A stretch of DNA of 64,000 bases. Origin: Neocallimastix lanati (nom. inval.). Lineage: Eukaryota > Neocallimastigomycota > Neocallimastigomycetes > Neocallimastigales > Neocallimastigaceae. The position numbers were made by a program, and so were the translations under genes. The stretch's first letter is position 1; every line of letters begins with the position of its first letter. Under the pieces are notes generated by a model. It saw only the letters and a list, made by a program, of their open reading frames with translations. It was not told the DNA's origin and did no database searches. This document shows positions 12,860-22,204 of the stretch, piece after piece. The DNA lies in contig JACVTC010000133.1 of the NCBI GenBank assembly GCA_016946835.1, positions 2,501 through 66,500 of the forward strand, given 5' to 3'.

Positions 12860-14395
12860 AAAAACTAGATATGATGTTATTATTATCATCACAATAAGGA
12901 CAGAATTAGTTGTACATTCTATTAAAATACAGATTTACTTTTAATATAAGATTTCACATAAAATTATATTTGTGTCTACATTTTAATTCAATCAAAAAAA
13001 AAATATATATATATATTATATTTTTATTTTAGCTAACTCTATAAGAAAACTATTTAAACCTTTAATAAATATTTTTAAAGCCAAAAAATTTAAACTTCTT
13101 ATATCTTAATTGATTTATTTGCATTCTTATCTGATATATAATGAATAATTTTCCTAATAAAACTTCTGTATTTCTCCACGAAGTTTATTATTGTGTTTGT
13201 ATCTTGTTAATCTACATTCTTTTTTTGTCCATTAATAATATTAAAGTGTTGAAATATTTTTAACTAAATGAAAAATAATATAAGATTCTTCTACTTCGTA
13301 AGGTATTGAATTATCACCTTTGCACAAAAACTAACTATAGGAAGTTCATATAGTTTCTCAGACTTATTATAAATAGTAGTATTGGAAAACAAAATCTCAA
13401 TTAAAAGTTGTTTGAACTTTTTTAGTGTTCTTTATATTAGATCCTAGTTTAAGGTGCATAGTAATGAACTGAACTAAGGACAGAAGAAACTAGAATATGA
13501 ATCTTAAAGTAGAAAGATATGTTCCTATTGGTTAAAAATTAAATAAAAGAATTAACTATATAATTTATTTTACTTTTCATCTTTGTAATAATAGGCTCTA
13601 AATCCAATGATTCATTGAAAGATATTCCAAGATATGTATATTGATTAGTGCTCGGTAGATAGATGGATCACCGTAGTCTTATATTTATAACTTCATTACA
13701 TTTTTATAATGTAATGAAGGTATAAAATTCTCTGGTTTAACAAGTGTGACGTATTTGTTGATTTCAAAGGTCATTGTATATCTGATACCTTAATCATAAG
13801 CCTTATTTAAAAGGTTTTTGTAAGTGATCATTAGTAAATAAACCTCCACAATTCTTTTTCATTTCTTTCAGTAATCACACCACATCTTTTGCGTTTATCA
13901 AATATATTTATCAGTGATAAATATATTAAGTAAAATAGGTGATAAGGGATAGCCTTGGCAAACATCACGATATATTAAGAATTCTTTTTAAGTTTAACAT
14001 TAGTATTTGTACGAATTTTCAAAGTAAGGTATAGATTGGTAATGAACAGAAGACATTTACCATGAATATCAATATTATTATTACTAATTTTTTCAATATT
14101 ATTACTAAGTTTTGTTAGTACATTATAAATTGAAACTGAATTATATGCTATTTTGAGGTCAAAAAAAAGAAAGAAAGGTAAATTGATCATTAATTTTTCT
14201 TCTTTGGAAAATTTCACGAATGATGACAAATAAATTAATATATTCTTCTTTATTTTTAAAATTTAACTATTCTGGTATAATAATTCTATGAGAAAAAGTA
14301 TAGTCCGAAAATTCTCTTATAGTGACAATTTTTAACAGAATCTTTAATCTTTCATTGATAAATGAAATTCCATTGTAATTTTTTACAATCTGAAA
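12860..14395 (-). pseudogene. Decayed LINE reverse transcriptase fragment A
   Basis: Read on the minus strand, pieces of a non-LTR reverse transcriptase can be followed through many stops and frameshifts. They include SDCKN-type and NGISFIN, IREIFQRRK, FFDLKIAYNSVSIYNVL, HGKCLLFITNLYLT, a YPLSPILFN match, and YTYLGISFNESLDLEP near 13620. Farther on, a Cys-rich CPYC motif near 12890 corresponds to the zinc-binding C-terminal region of the LINEs at 23-32 kb. Motifs match those elements in order, so this is the same broad family. It is far more decayed than LINE-1 or LINE-2 and has no usable reading frame over more than 85 codons. Confidence 0.7.
13691..13719. repeat. 12-bp perfect inverted repeat (hairpin)
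   Basis: CTTCATTACATT and its reverse complement are separated by five bases within the LINE relic. Probably a chance or decay product; no function can be inferred. Confidence 0.7.
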
Positions 14396-14860
14396 GATCC
14401 AAGTAGAGGTACATAATAATACGAAATTTACCCAAATACTATAGCTGAAAATAATATTCGTTTATAAGGGATAGGAATATGAGGATTCTTAAGAAATTCT
14501 TTTATGGAATAAAGTGCTCGGTTTCAATTCTAAATCATTTGAAAACGGTACACCTAAGTAGGTATAACAATTCATTTCTGGTAACCCTTGATTTGATAGA
14601 TAAAAGGTAGGGTTACTATTATTAAGAAATCTTGAAACTTTCCCCTCGTGCCACTAAACTTGTACAATTATTGATACCAAATTGCATTTCATCATTTCTA
14701 GCCCACTTACTGTCTAGTTTTAATAAATTCTTAATTTAAGATCTTGATGGAACACATAACACAATGTCATCTACAAAGAGACCATCAAGCGTTTATCACC
14801 AATAGAGATTCCATTTTTATCACATTTATTAAAAAGGTCATTAATAAACAAGTTAAAAAA
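14396..14860 (-). pseudogene. Decayed LINE reverse transcriptase fragment B
   Basis: Minus-strand translation gives LFINDLFNKCDKNGISIG, then a DGLFVDDIVLCVPSRS stretch carrying the catalytic Asp pair, then KWARNDEMQFGINNCTSLV, PTFYLSNQ and YTYLGVPFSNDLELKP, all with frame breaks. These motifs should follow, not precede, the ones at the right-hand side of fragment A. A and B are therefore two separate insertions or a rearranged copy, not one colinear element. Confidence 0.7.
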
Positions 14861-14948
14861 AAAAATTAAATAAAACAAAATATATATATATATATTAATT
14901 GTGTATAAATAATATCTGATATTAAATAAAAAAAAATTAATAAAAAAG

Positions 14949-15028
14949 ATTTTGGACCTTAAAAAAAAGTATTCCTCTGTTCCTATTTATAATGTATTTA
15001 TGAAGATTTATCACTTAGGCATTAAAGG

Positions 15029-15031
<3 letters not shown>
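14949..15031 (+). pseudogene. Plus-strand LINE relic, left part (target of LINE-1)
   Basis: The plus strand reads LDLKKKYSSVPIYNVFMK then YHLGIKG, matching the LDLKKAYDSVPI ... LGIRGK block of the LINE reverse transcriptases. The frame is cut at GIKG by the poly(T) that ends LINE-1 and resumes at 27758 with GKCILKTYIYL. This is the oldest layer of the nest. Confidence 0.75.
15021..15029. repeat. LINE-1 target-site duplication, left copy
   Basis: ATTAAAGGT, identical to 27758-27766. Two further bases (GA here, AA on the right) could belong to an imperfect longer duplication. Confidence 0.75.
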
Positions 15032-15071
<40 letters not shown>

Positions 15072-15074
<3 letters not shown>

Positions 15075-15298
15075 GGCATCAAAATTGTTTCTTTATTAAT
15101 TAAATATTTGATAAAATACATGAATAAAATAATAAAAAAAAAGATAAAAAAATAAACAAAAAATAAAACACAAAATAAAATAAAATAATGGTATAATATA
15201 TTCAAGTTTCATTTAATTAATATTTGTAAGACTTCATAAGGGCATTATTATACTGAAGTATAATAATTAATTTTGACTTCGCAATGTTAATCATAATT
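15072..15298 (-). other. LINE-1 3' untranslated region
   Basis: Lies between the stop of the C-terminal reading frame (minus strand) and the poly(A) tail. AT-rich; no gene seen. Confidence 0.6.
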
Positions 15299-15823
15299 TT
15301 AAGATACAAAATTATGATCTTCATTGGTTGCGCTAGCCCTGCTTGCCTGTCTTACTGTTTCTTCAGCATTGACGCTCTTGGTAGTAGTAGTACGATTCGA
15401 TTTGAACCTATTGAACAAAGACCATTGCTGGCCAATAGCAATAGGTATAATCGATTGGAGAAGTGCCGCAGTAACCACTAAGAACGGAGTATCAGAATAA
15501 GCACCTGATTTCATCTGGCACTTAAATAGATCCTCCCATTCCCTTGTACTGTTATTAATACTTCGACCTCCAAGAAGGAAATTAAACACTTTTTCATACA
15601 CACTAAAATCAATATACACATTATTTTCAATACTATTACTAACATTACTAAAAATACTATTACTAATATTACCATAACTATTATTACTATTACTATTATT
15701 ACTATTACTATTATTACTATTACTATTATTACTATTACTATTATCATTATTACTATTAACAATATCATTTGTTAGGTTGCCACGGTAAAAAGCATTATAT
15801 AAAAATAAAATTTTATCATTAAC
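15299..15823 (-). pseudogene. LINE-1 ORF, C-terminal segment left of the Ty3 insertion
   Basis: This continues the LINE-1 reading frame broken at 23253/15824. Across the joined target site the frame reads IRSKVN then DKILFLYNAFYRG, then an Asn/Ser repeat (15655-15760), then LLGGRSI, WEDLF, LLQSIIPIAIG and a charged end. LINE-2 has a comparable block after its LLGGRSI motif (27942-28300). The function of this tail domain is unknown. That the frame reads through exactly at the TTAAC duplication is good evidence that Ty3 inserted into LINE-1. Confidence 0.8.
15819..15823. repeat. Ty3 target-site duplication, left copy
   Basis: TTAAC, matching 23249-23253. Five base pairs is the usual size for Ty3/gypsy integrases. 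Confidence 0.9.
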
Positions 15824-15936
15824 TATAACAAAATATTATAATAAATATAATAACACTCAAAAAAAAACAAAAATTATTTTATTTTTTATTTATTTTTTTT
15901 CTTTTATTATAATTATTTTATTAATTATATTTATTA

Positions 15937-15971
15937 TAATACTATAAGCCGCAAGGGTTGATATAGTATTA
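15937..15971. promoter_or_regulatory. Strong hairpin in the LTR
   Basis: Arms TAATACTATA and TATAGTATTA are extended inward by AGCC/GGTT around a GCAAG loop. It is repeated at 22720-22754 in the other LTR. It lies toward the 3' side of the LTR in element orientation. A role in RNA 3'-end formation or packaging is possible but not shown. Confidence 0.6.
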
Positions 15972-16307
15972 ATATTAAAAAAAGTTTTATTAAAAAATTA
16001 AGTTTTATTAACTAAACAAAATTAAAATAAAAAACACAAAGAAAAGAATATTTGTTAATAAGAATTTTACTCATATTTATATTTTTTTCAAAAGTTAAAG
16101 TTATTAAAAAATAAAAATAAAAGTTTCTAAAAAGTTCTTAAAAATCGAAAAATTTAGAAAAAATAGAAAACAATAGAATTAAGAATTTAATAGAATAAAT
16201 TTTAATTAATTAAACACAAGAATTATCAAGAAATTCTAGTAATTTCTTGAACTATAAAGAATCTTCTAGATATTTTTTAGAATAAAACTATAAAATAATA
16301 ATAAATG

Positions 16308-16362
16308 TGAATCGAACCCTAAGTAGTTTGATTCATGGTATTAGTTACTAACAACTATACCA
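16308..16362 (-). promoter_or_regulatory. tRNA-like A-box and B-box within the LTR
   Basis: On the minus strand TGGTATAGTTG (16362-16352) fits the pol III A-box and GGTTCGATTCA (16318-16308) fits the B-box, about 33 bp apart. The intervening sequence resembles a degenerate tRNA but does not fold into clean anticodon and T stems, so it is not a tRNA gene. The same block is in the other LTR (23091-23145), and a related one is in the solo LTR (22032-22085). Confidence 0.55.
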
Positions 16363-16466
16363 GAAAGAATATTTTTTAAATTTAATTATTTGTTTTAAAA
16401 CTTTATTGAAAAATAATACTAAATATTAAAATAATAAAATAATTGTAATTATTGATTCTGTTATAA

Positions 16467-16477
16467 CTCTCTCCCTT
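16467..16477 (-). promoter_or_regulatory. Ty3 polypurine tract
   Basis: AAGGGAGAGAG on the minus strand lies one base before the 3' LTR, where plus-strand DNA synthesis is expected to be primed. It overlaps the last bases of the Gag-Pol stop codon. Confidence 0.8.
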
Positions 16478-19400
16478 AGAGACGGATTCCAGACGTCTTA
16501 GGTTTTGGTTTATTTGGAAACTTCTTGTGGAATTCGGCAAGAAGTTTATTGCAATGAAGATTCTCAAAAGGTTCCCATGAGTTTTCAGAATCATCATAAC
16601 CTTTCCAATGAATTAAATAGTTAATTTTGTTATGAAATTTCTTTGAATCAAGAATAGATTCAACTTCATATTCTTTTTCTCCATTAAGTATAATAGGTTT
16701 TGGAGTTGGGATATTTCTTTCTGTAAATTCATTTTCATAGGCTGGCTCAAGAAGTGAAACGTGGAAAACTGGAAAGACCCTAAAAGAGTTTGGTAACTTT
16801 AATTTATAACTTACATCTGAAATTTTCTTTAAAATAGTAAATGGACCAGATTTCTTAGGAGCAAGTTTACCTTTTTTATTATTTATTAAATCATTCCTTA
16901 GCAGCCAAACTTTTGAGCCAACTTTAAACTCAGGCGGAGACATATGTTTATCATCATAATATTTTTTTTGAAAATTAACTGCACTTTGAAGATTTTCTTT
17001 AAGTACATTTCTTAATTCTTTTAAGTCTTTAGCAATAATTTCAGCACGAGGGACAATAGAAACATCTGGAGTAGAAGGATCAAATTTAGGATTGAACCCA
17101 TAATTAAGAAAGAAAGGAGTAGCATTTGCAGATTCTTGTATTGTGTTATTGTAAGCAAATTCTGCAAGAGATAAATATTCTATCCAATTATTTTGTTGAT
17201 AATTAACATAACATCTTAAGTATTGTTCAAGTATTGCGTTTACCCTCTCCGTTTGACCATTAGTTTGCTGATGATGAGCAGATGATAAACAAAGATCAAC
17301 ATGAAGTAAATTAAATAATCTATTCCAAAATTTAGAAGTAAACTGAGTACCTCTATCCGACACAATATCCTTTGGCAGACCATGAAGTTTGAAAATAGAA
17401 TTAAGAAATTGTTCAGCACAATCCTCAGCAGAGGGAACTGATTTAAAGGGAACAAAATGAGCCATCTTCGTAAAGCGATCAACTACGACAAGAATACAAG
17501 ACATACCATTGGAAGAGGGAAGATCTGTTATAAAATCCATTGAAATTGATTCCCAAGGATTATTGCCAATGGGTAAAGATTTAAGTAAACCGTAAGGTTT
17601 ATGACGAGGAGCTTTTGAAGCGCAGCACACATTACAAGTACGAATATATTTTTTAATATCCTTATGCATACCAGGCCACCAATAATTTCTAGAAACTAAG
17701 TCAGAGGTTTTATTTATGCCAAAGTGGCCAGCAGTAGGAGAATCATGACAAGAACAAAGAATTTTAAATCTAAGGCATTCAGGAATATAAATAAGATTGT
17801 CATATAAAAGAATACCATTGGAGAACGAAAGGAGATCAACCGAAGCAATGGGTTTCTCATTAGCAGAAGGCTTTTCAAAATATATCTTAACATTATTAAA
17901 GAAAGGATCCTTGGAGTAACACTTTTTAATTTCATCTTGTAGATTTGATTCAATAGAGATCCTTGAAGTAAAACAAAAATTTTCCGGTTTAAGTACTTGG
18001 TAAGGTTTAGCAGGTTCATGATTATCATAATCAGGACGGCGAGATAAAGCATCTGGCTTACCACCGCGAGAACCTGGACGATACTCAATTTGAAAGTCAA
18101 ATCGAGTAAAGAACATTGACCATCTAATTAAACGTTGTGAAAGCTGTTCTGGTTTCTTAAAGTAGAGTAGATTTCTATGATCAGTAAGAACTTTAATAGT
18201 ATTCTTAGCACCTTCTAAATAGTACCTCCAAGTTTCAAAAGCAGTCTTAATAGCAAGTAACTCTTTATCATAAATTGGATAATTGCATTCAGCAGAGGTA
18301 AAAGCTCTAGAATAGAAAGCAATTGGATGAAGCTTATTATCTTTAGAGCTAACTTGGGATAAAATACATCCAAGCGCAAAATTACTTGCATCCGTTTCAA
18401 CAAAAAATTGAGAATTAGGATCAGCAGGAATAAGGATGGGAGCAGAAGTAAAAGAGCGTTTAAGAAGTTCAAAGGAGTCATTAGCATCTTTTGACCAAAC
18501 AAAAGGAACATTTTTTCTTGTAAGTTTATTAAGAGGATAAGCAATTTTAGCAAAATTTTTTATAAAGCGTCTGTAGAAATTGGCTAGGCCAAGAAACGAT
18601 TGAACTTCTTTAACTGTAGTTGGAGCAGGCCAATCTAAAATAGCTGAGACTTTCTTAATATCCATCTTAAGACCATCTGAAGATACATAATATCCTAAAA
18701 ATTTAACTTCGAACTTATCAAACTCACATTTTTCAAGGTTAACATGTAAATGAAATTTCCTAAGTTGTAATAGTACTTTTTTAACGTGTAAATGATGTTC
18801 AGAAAGATCATCAGAAAAAATGATAATATCATCAATATAGGCATAACAAAATTTACCTAAATAGTCACTTAATGCAGTATCAATCATTCTTTGAAAACAG
18901 GCAGGTGCATTCTTGAAACCGAAAGGCATAACTCTAAATTCAAAGTGTCCTAAGCTACATACAAAAGCTGTTTTGTATTCATCTCCAGACCTGATACGAA
19001 TTTGGAAGTAAGCAGATTTTAAATCAAGCTTTGAGTAATACTTATGACCAGGAGCTTTATTAAAAATAACAGTTGTTAAAGGCATAGGATAACTATCTCT
19101 AATGGTGATTTCATTAAGTTTCCTAAGATCAATACACATACGTAACTCACCATTATCTTTTGGAGCAAATAAAATTGGATGACCAGCTTCTGATTTTGAC
19201 CTAACAATAAAACCGTATTTTAAATAGTCTTTAATAATTTTTTCTAAAGCTATTTCTTCGGGAATTGTAAGGGGATAAATTGCACTATAATATAACTTAG
19301 TATTAGGTTTAAGGTCAATAGCACAATCAAAACTAGAATGAGGAGGTAAGATTTTAGCTTCTTCTTCACTAAATACATCAGAGAATTCTAGATAAATGGC

Positions 19401-20804
19401 GGGAAGTGTTTTATTTGGAGTATCCATGTTTGGGGAAGAGGCAATTGAATTCTTCAACACGGAAGGAGAAATAGAAGAATTATCAAACAAAGAATTATTA
19501 GGGGTGCATGAACTGGAATAGGCTGGTTTCGAAGAGATAGAGTCGGAAGTATTAGAAGTAAGAGAAAGTGAAGTAGAGTTAACCGAGGTTGAAGGTATTG
19601 ATTCAACAAAGGAAGAATCTGACGCATTGTTATTACTATTGCAAAAGCTTAAAATATTATTGTTGAAATCAATTGATGATTTATTTTCTTTAAGAAATCT
19701 AGAACCAATTAAGCACTCAAATTTGTCGTTCAAATCAATAACAAAAAATTCTGTTAAGACCTGAAGGTTACTAACTTTAAATAATATTGGTATAGTTTTA
19801 CCAACAACGTCTTTGTCACCACCAATACCAGTAATGTTATCAGCTTCTAAATTATCATGTACAAGCTTAAAATTATTAATTTTAGCAAAATTACTATCCA
19901 TAAGATTCAAGTCGGAGCCGGAATCTATAAGAGCCTTAGCTTTAATCCATTTATTTTTGTAGTTAAAGGAACACTTAATAATACAATCTTTATTAAATTT
20001 CTTAGAAGAATTAGATCTAGCCATATGGGAGGAGCCAGGTTTATTTGCTCGCTTTGGACAATTTATTAACTTATGGCCTGATTGTCCACAATATAGACAA
20101 AGCCCTTCTTTAATTCTTCTTGCTCTTTCTTCAGGGGATAAATGAGAGTAATTTGAATCATTATTTGATTTGAAAAAAGAATTAGAATTGGCGTTTCTAT
20201 TATTACTAGAGTTAAATCTATAATACTTCCTATTATTACGAGAATTATTATTATTATTACTGTTATTTCTAGAATTGTAATTGTTGATCGTTGCGAATCG
20301 AGTCATTTGATGATCTATACGATTGGTAATTCGCATTAGTTCACTTAATTTGGCAGGAGGAGGGAACAAACTAATTACTCTTTTTTGAAGTCTTGGTAGC
20401 AATCCTTCAATATAAACATCCATTAAGGCAAATTCATTCCAGTCCGTTTTTTCCGAAAGCCTACGGAATTCATTATTGTAATCAGTGACTTTACCATATG
20501 CTTTTTGCTTAATATGCATAAGAGCTTGATTACAATTAAAAACTGCATCTACGTCACTGAATCTATCCTTCATAAGTTCAATGAAAGCGTTAAAATCGTC
20601 AAGGACTGGGTTATTTTCATTCATCAAGTCTGCAGCCCAATCCATAGCTTCATCTCTTAACAAAGTGATGGTATAAGCTACTTTTAACGGATCATTGGTG
20701 AAATATTCAGGACGAAGAGCAATGGCTAACCCAACATAAGCTAAAAATCCCTTGAGCTTAGCTGAATCGCCATTAAAATGAAAATCGTTTGATGAAGAAG
20801 ACAT
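16476..20804 (-). CDS. Gag-Pol polyprotein of the Ty3/gypsy element, with C-terminal chromodomain
   Basis: One intact 1442-residue frame fuses Gag and Pol without a frameshift. In order: a Gag region (about 20-160); an Asn-rich linker; a CCHC zinc knuckle (CLYCGQSGHKLINC, 236-249); an aspartic protease with IDSGSDLN near 293; reverse transcriptase with YIDD at about 656-659; RNase H beginning near 800 (ETDAS); an integrase HHCC zinc region (about 1028-1065); and an integrase core with MDFITDL near 1088, SDRGTQF and the Glu in QTERVN near 1185. A chromodomain (about 1372-1425, YEVESILD ... HWKGYDDSENSWEP) suggests integration targeted to marked chromatin, as known for chromoviruses. Start chosen at 20804, the first Met before the Gag fold. 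All catalytic residues I can check are present, so the protein looks functional. Confidence 0.96.
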   Translation of the reverse strand: MSSSSNDFHFNGDSAKLKGFLAYVGLAIALRPEYFTNDPLKVAYTITLLRDEAMDWAADLMNENNPVLDDFNAFIELMKDRFSDVDAVFNCNQALMHIKQKAYGKVTDYNNEFRRLSEKTDWNEFALMDVYIEGLLPRLQKRVISLFPPPAKLSELMRITNRIDHQMTRFATINNYNSRNNSNNNNNSRNNRKYYRFNSSNNRNANSNSFFKSNNDSNYSHLSPEERARRIKEGLCLYCGQSGHKLINCPKRANKPGSSHMARSNSSKKFNKDCIIKCSFNYKNKWIKAKALIDSGSDLNLMDSNFAKINNFKLVHDNLEADNITGIGGDKDVVGKTIPILFKVSNLQVLTEFFVIDLNDKFECLIGSRFLKENKSSIDFNNNILSFCNSNNNASDSSFVESIPSTSVNSTSLSLTSNTSDSISSKPAYSSSCTPNNSLFDNSSISPSVLKNSIASSPNMDTPNKTLPAIYLEFSDVFSEEEAKILPPHSSFDCAIDLKPNTKLYYSAIYPLTIPEEIALEKIIKDYLKYGFIVRSKSEAGHPILFAPKDNGELRMCIDLRKLNEITIRDSYPMPLTTVIFNKAPGHKYYSKLDLKSAYFQIRIRSGDEYKTAFVCSLGHFEFRVMPFGFKNAPACFQRMIDTALSDYLGKFCYAYIDDIIIFSDDLSEHHLHVKKVLLQLRKFHLHVNLEKCEFDKFEVKFLGYYVSSDGLKMDIKKVSAILDWPAPTTVKEVQSFLGLANFYRRFIKNFAKIAYPLNKLTRKNVPFVWSKDANDSFELLKRSFTSAPILIPADPNSQFFVETDASNFALGCILSQVSSKDNKLHPIAFYSRAFTSAECNYPIYDKELLAIKTAFETWRYYLEGAKNTIKVLTDHRNLLYFKKPEQLSQRLIRWSMFFTRFDFQIEYRPGSRGGKPDALSRRPDYDNHEPAKPYQVLKPENFCFTSRISIESNLQDEIKKCYSKDPFFNNVKIYFEKPSANEKPIASVDLLSFSNGILLYDNLIYIPECLRFKILCSCHDSPTAGHFGINKTSDLVSRNYWWPGMHKDIKKYIRTCNVCCASKAPRHKPYGLLKSLPIGNNPWESISMDFITDLPSSNGMSCILVVVDRFTKMAHFVPFKSVPSAEDCAEQFLNSIFKLHGLPKDIVSDRGTQFTSKFWNRLFNLLHVDLCLSSAHHQQTNGQTERVNAILEQYLRCYVNYQQNNWIEYLSLAEFAYNNTIQESANATPFFLNYGFNPKFDPSTPDVSIVPRAEIIAKDLKELRNVLKENLQSAVNFQKKYYDDKHMSPPEFKVGSKVWLLRNDLINNKKGKLAPKKSGPFTILKKISDVSYKLKLPNSFRVFPVFHVSLLEPAYENEFTERNIPTPKPIILNGEKEYEVESILDSKKFHNKINYLIHWKGYDDSENSWEPFENLHCNKLLAEFHKKFPNKPKPKTSGIRL

Positions 20805-20986
20805 TGAAAGAATTATTAAATTATAAACAAGTTTAAGAATTGCAATAGGAAGATTTATTTAATATTATCACTATTATTATTATTATTTTTTTTTTTTTTT
20901 TATTAGTGCTCCCGAATGAAAATTGTAATGATAAAGAATTATAAATTATTATTTTTCTAGGCGTTTAGTTTAATTGCTGATTTAAA

Positions 20987-21017
<31 letters not shown>

Positions 21018-21060
21018 ATTTGGTAAATATAATAACTAGACTAAATTTCACTCTTTTATG

Positions 21061-21420
21061 CCTTACAACAAAATAAAAAACCGGCAAGAGTTACTAACTA
21101 GAGGTATATACTAGACCTCAAAATAAAAAATTATAAACTATATATTTTAAAGTCGCTTTACCTTCACGACCAACCTATAGCCTTCGGTGACTATAGTTCC
21201 TTATTCGCCAGAGCTTATTCGAATAGAGCAACCACCGAACTGTTGAAGTTGGTTGGTAGGATGTGGCTTTCGTTTAATCCACACGCTCTTCGCGCCCTAG
21301 GGTTTTGAAGCCCGTTTATATTCGAATAATTAACGGCTATAGTTTCTAACCTACTGAAACTAGTTACTAACCGCCGAAACTCTGTTTATGAGCTCTAATC
21401 GCTCCTAGTATATTTAAATA
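21061..21420. ncRNA. GC-richer, hairpin-rich leader block
   Basis: It stands out from its surroundings by higher GC. It contains several inverted pairs: TGTGG/CCACA around TTTCG-containing sequence, ACCAACC/GGTTGGT about 80 bp apart, CTATAG/CTATAG, and TTATTCG/CGAATAG. In a retroelement leader this could be a packaging, dimerisation or ribosome-entry structure; that is an inference from position. It is not a separate gene as far as I can see. Confidence 0.4.
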
Positions 21421-21518
21421 TTATATTTACCTGTAATATTCTTTAAAAAGTCTCAAGAACTGTAGAACTTCTTAAAGAATTTTTTATATCAAAAAAAATT
21501 TTTTTTTTTTTCGCCTAG

Positions 21519-22120
21519 TGTAACGAATATTGGAATATCCGTGTTTTAAAGAGTGTAACACAATAGGTAAGCACTTTTTGATTAATAAGTAATTTGGTTT
21601 TTTAAAATATAGTTTTATTAATTAAGAAATTTAAAAATATTAATTATAAAGATTAATTATTGTAATATTTCGAATTACTTATTAATTAATTTAATAATTA
21701 ATAAAAACACAATATTTAAAATCTTTTGGCTGCGAAATTCACTCCTATTTATAGTTTTTCAAAATTTAAATCCATAAAAATTTAAAACCATAAAATCATT
21801 AAAAAGTTTCATAAAAATTGATTATTTTCGGTTAAAAAGAATCTAAAAGAAATAATGATAAAAGATAAATTAAAATAGAATTTCTATCTGATTTGTTTCT
21901 ATTAATTTCTAAGAATTTCTTTTGTTAATTTTTTACAGAAATTTATACAGAAACAAATACAGAAACAAATACAGAAATGAAGTATAAAAATTCTTTTAAA
22001 ATTTAAATGATATAAAATTTTAGTAAAGGTGTGAGTCGAACCCTAGTGGTTCAGGCTGAGGTCATAGTGACTAACCACTATGCCAGCATTCTAATTTCTA
22101 ATTTTTTAAGATTCGTTACA
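21519..22120. mobile_element. Solo LTR of a second Ty3-like family, inserted in the Ty3 leader
   Basis: 602 bp bounded by TGTAACGAAT and its exact reverse complement ATTCGTTACA, with TG...CA ends, flanked by CCTAG on both sides (21514-21518, 22121-22125). Inside is a tRNA-like A/B-box pair (minus strand, 22032-22085) closely resembling the one in the Ty3 LTRs, which supports an LTR over a DNA-transposon MITE. A MITE with 10-bp terminal inverted repeats remains the alternative. Confidence 0.75.
22032..22085 (-). promoter_or_regulatory. tRNA-like A-box and B-box in the solo LTR
   Basis: Minus-strand TGGCATAGTGG (A-box-like) and GGTTCGACTCA (B-box-like), with TTAGTCACTATG and CCACTAG between, parallel the LTR block at 16308-16362 base for base over most of its length. 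Confidence 0.55.
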
Positions 22121-22204
22121 CCTAGATAGATTTTGGTATAATTGTGAGTATGCTATTAATACCAAAAACCGAGAATTTTATTTTTTAAAGAAAAAAAAGT
22201 AGAT

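Larger units (their letters stand above)
15824..16465 (-). repeat. Ty3 3' LTR
   Basis: 642 bp, near-identical to 22607-23248. Element-sense ends are TATAACA and TGTTATA, a 7-bp inverted pair and not the usual TG...CA. Contains a hairpin (15937-15971), a second hairpin with CAAGAAATT/AATTTCTTG arms (about 16222-16244), and a tRNA-like A-box/B-box pair (16308-16362). Confidence 0.95.

Noticed and set aside
14952-15155. Small plus-strand gene MDLKKKYSSVPI... with poly-Phe
   Set aside because: Its first part is LINE RT relic and its second part is the LINE-1 poly(A) tail read backwards.
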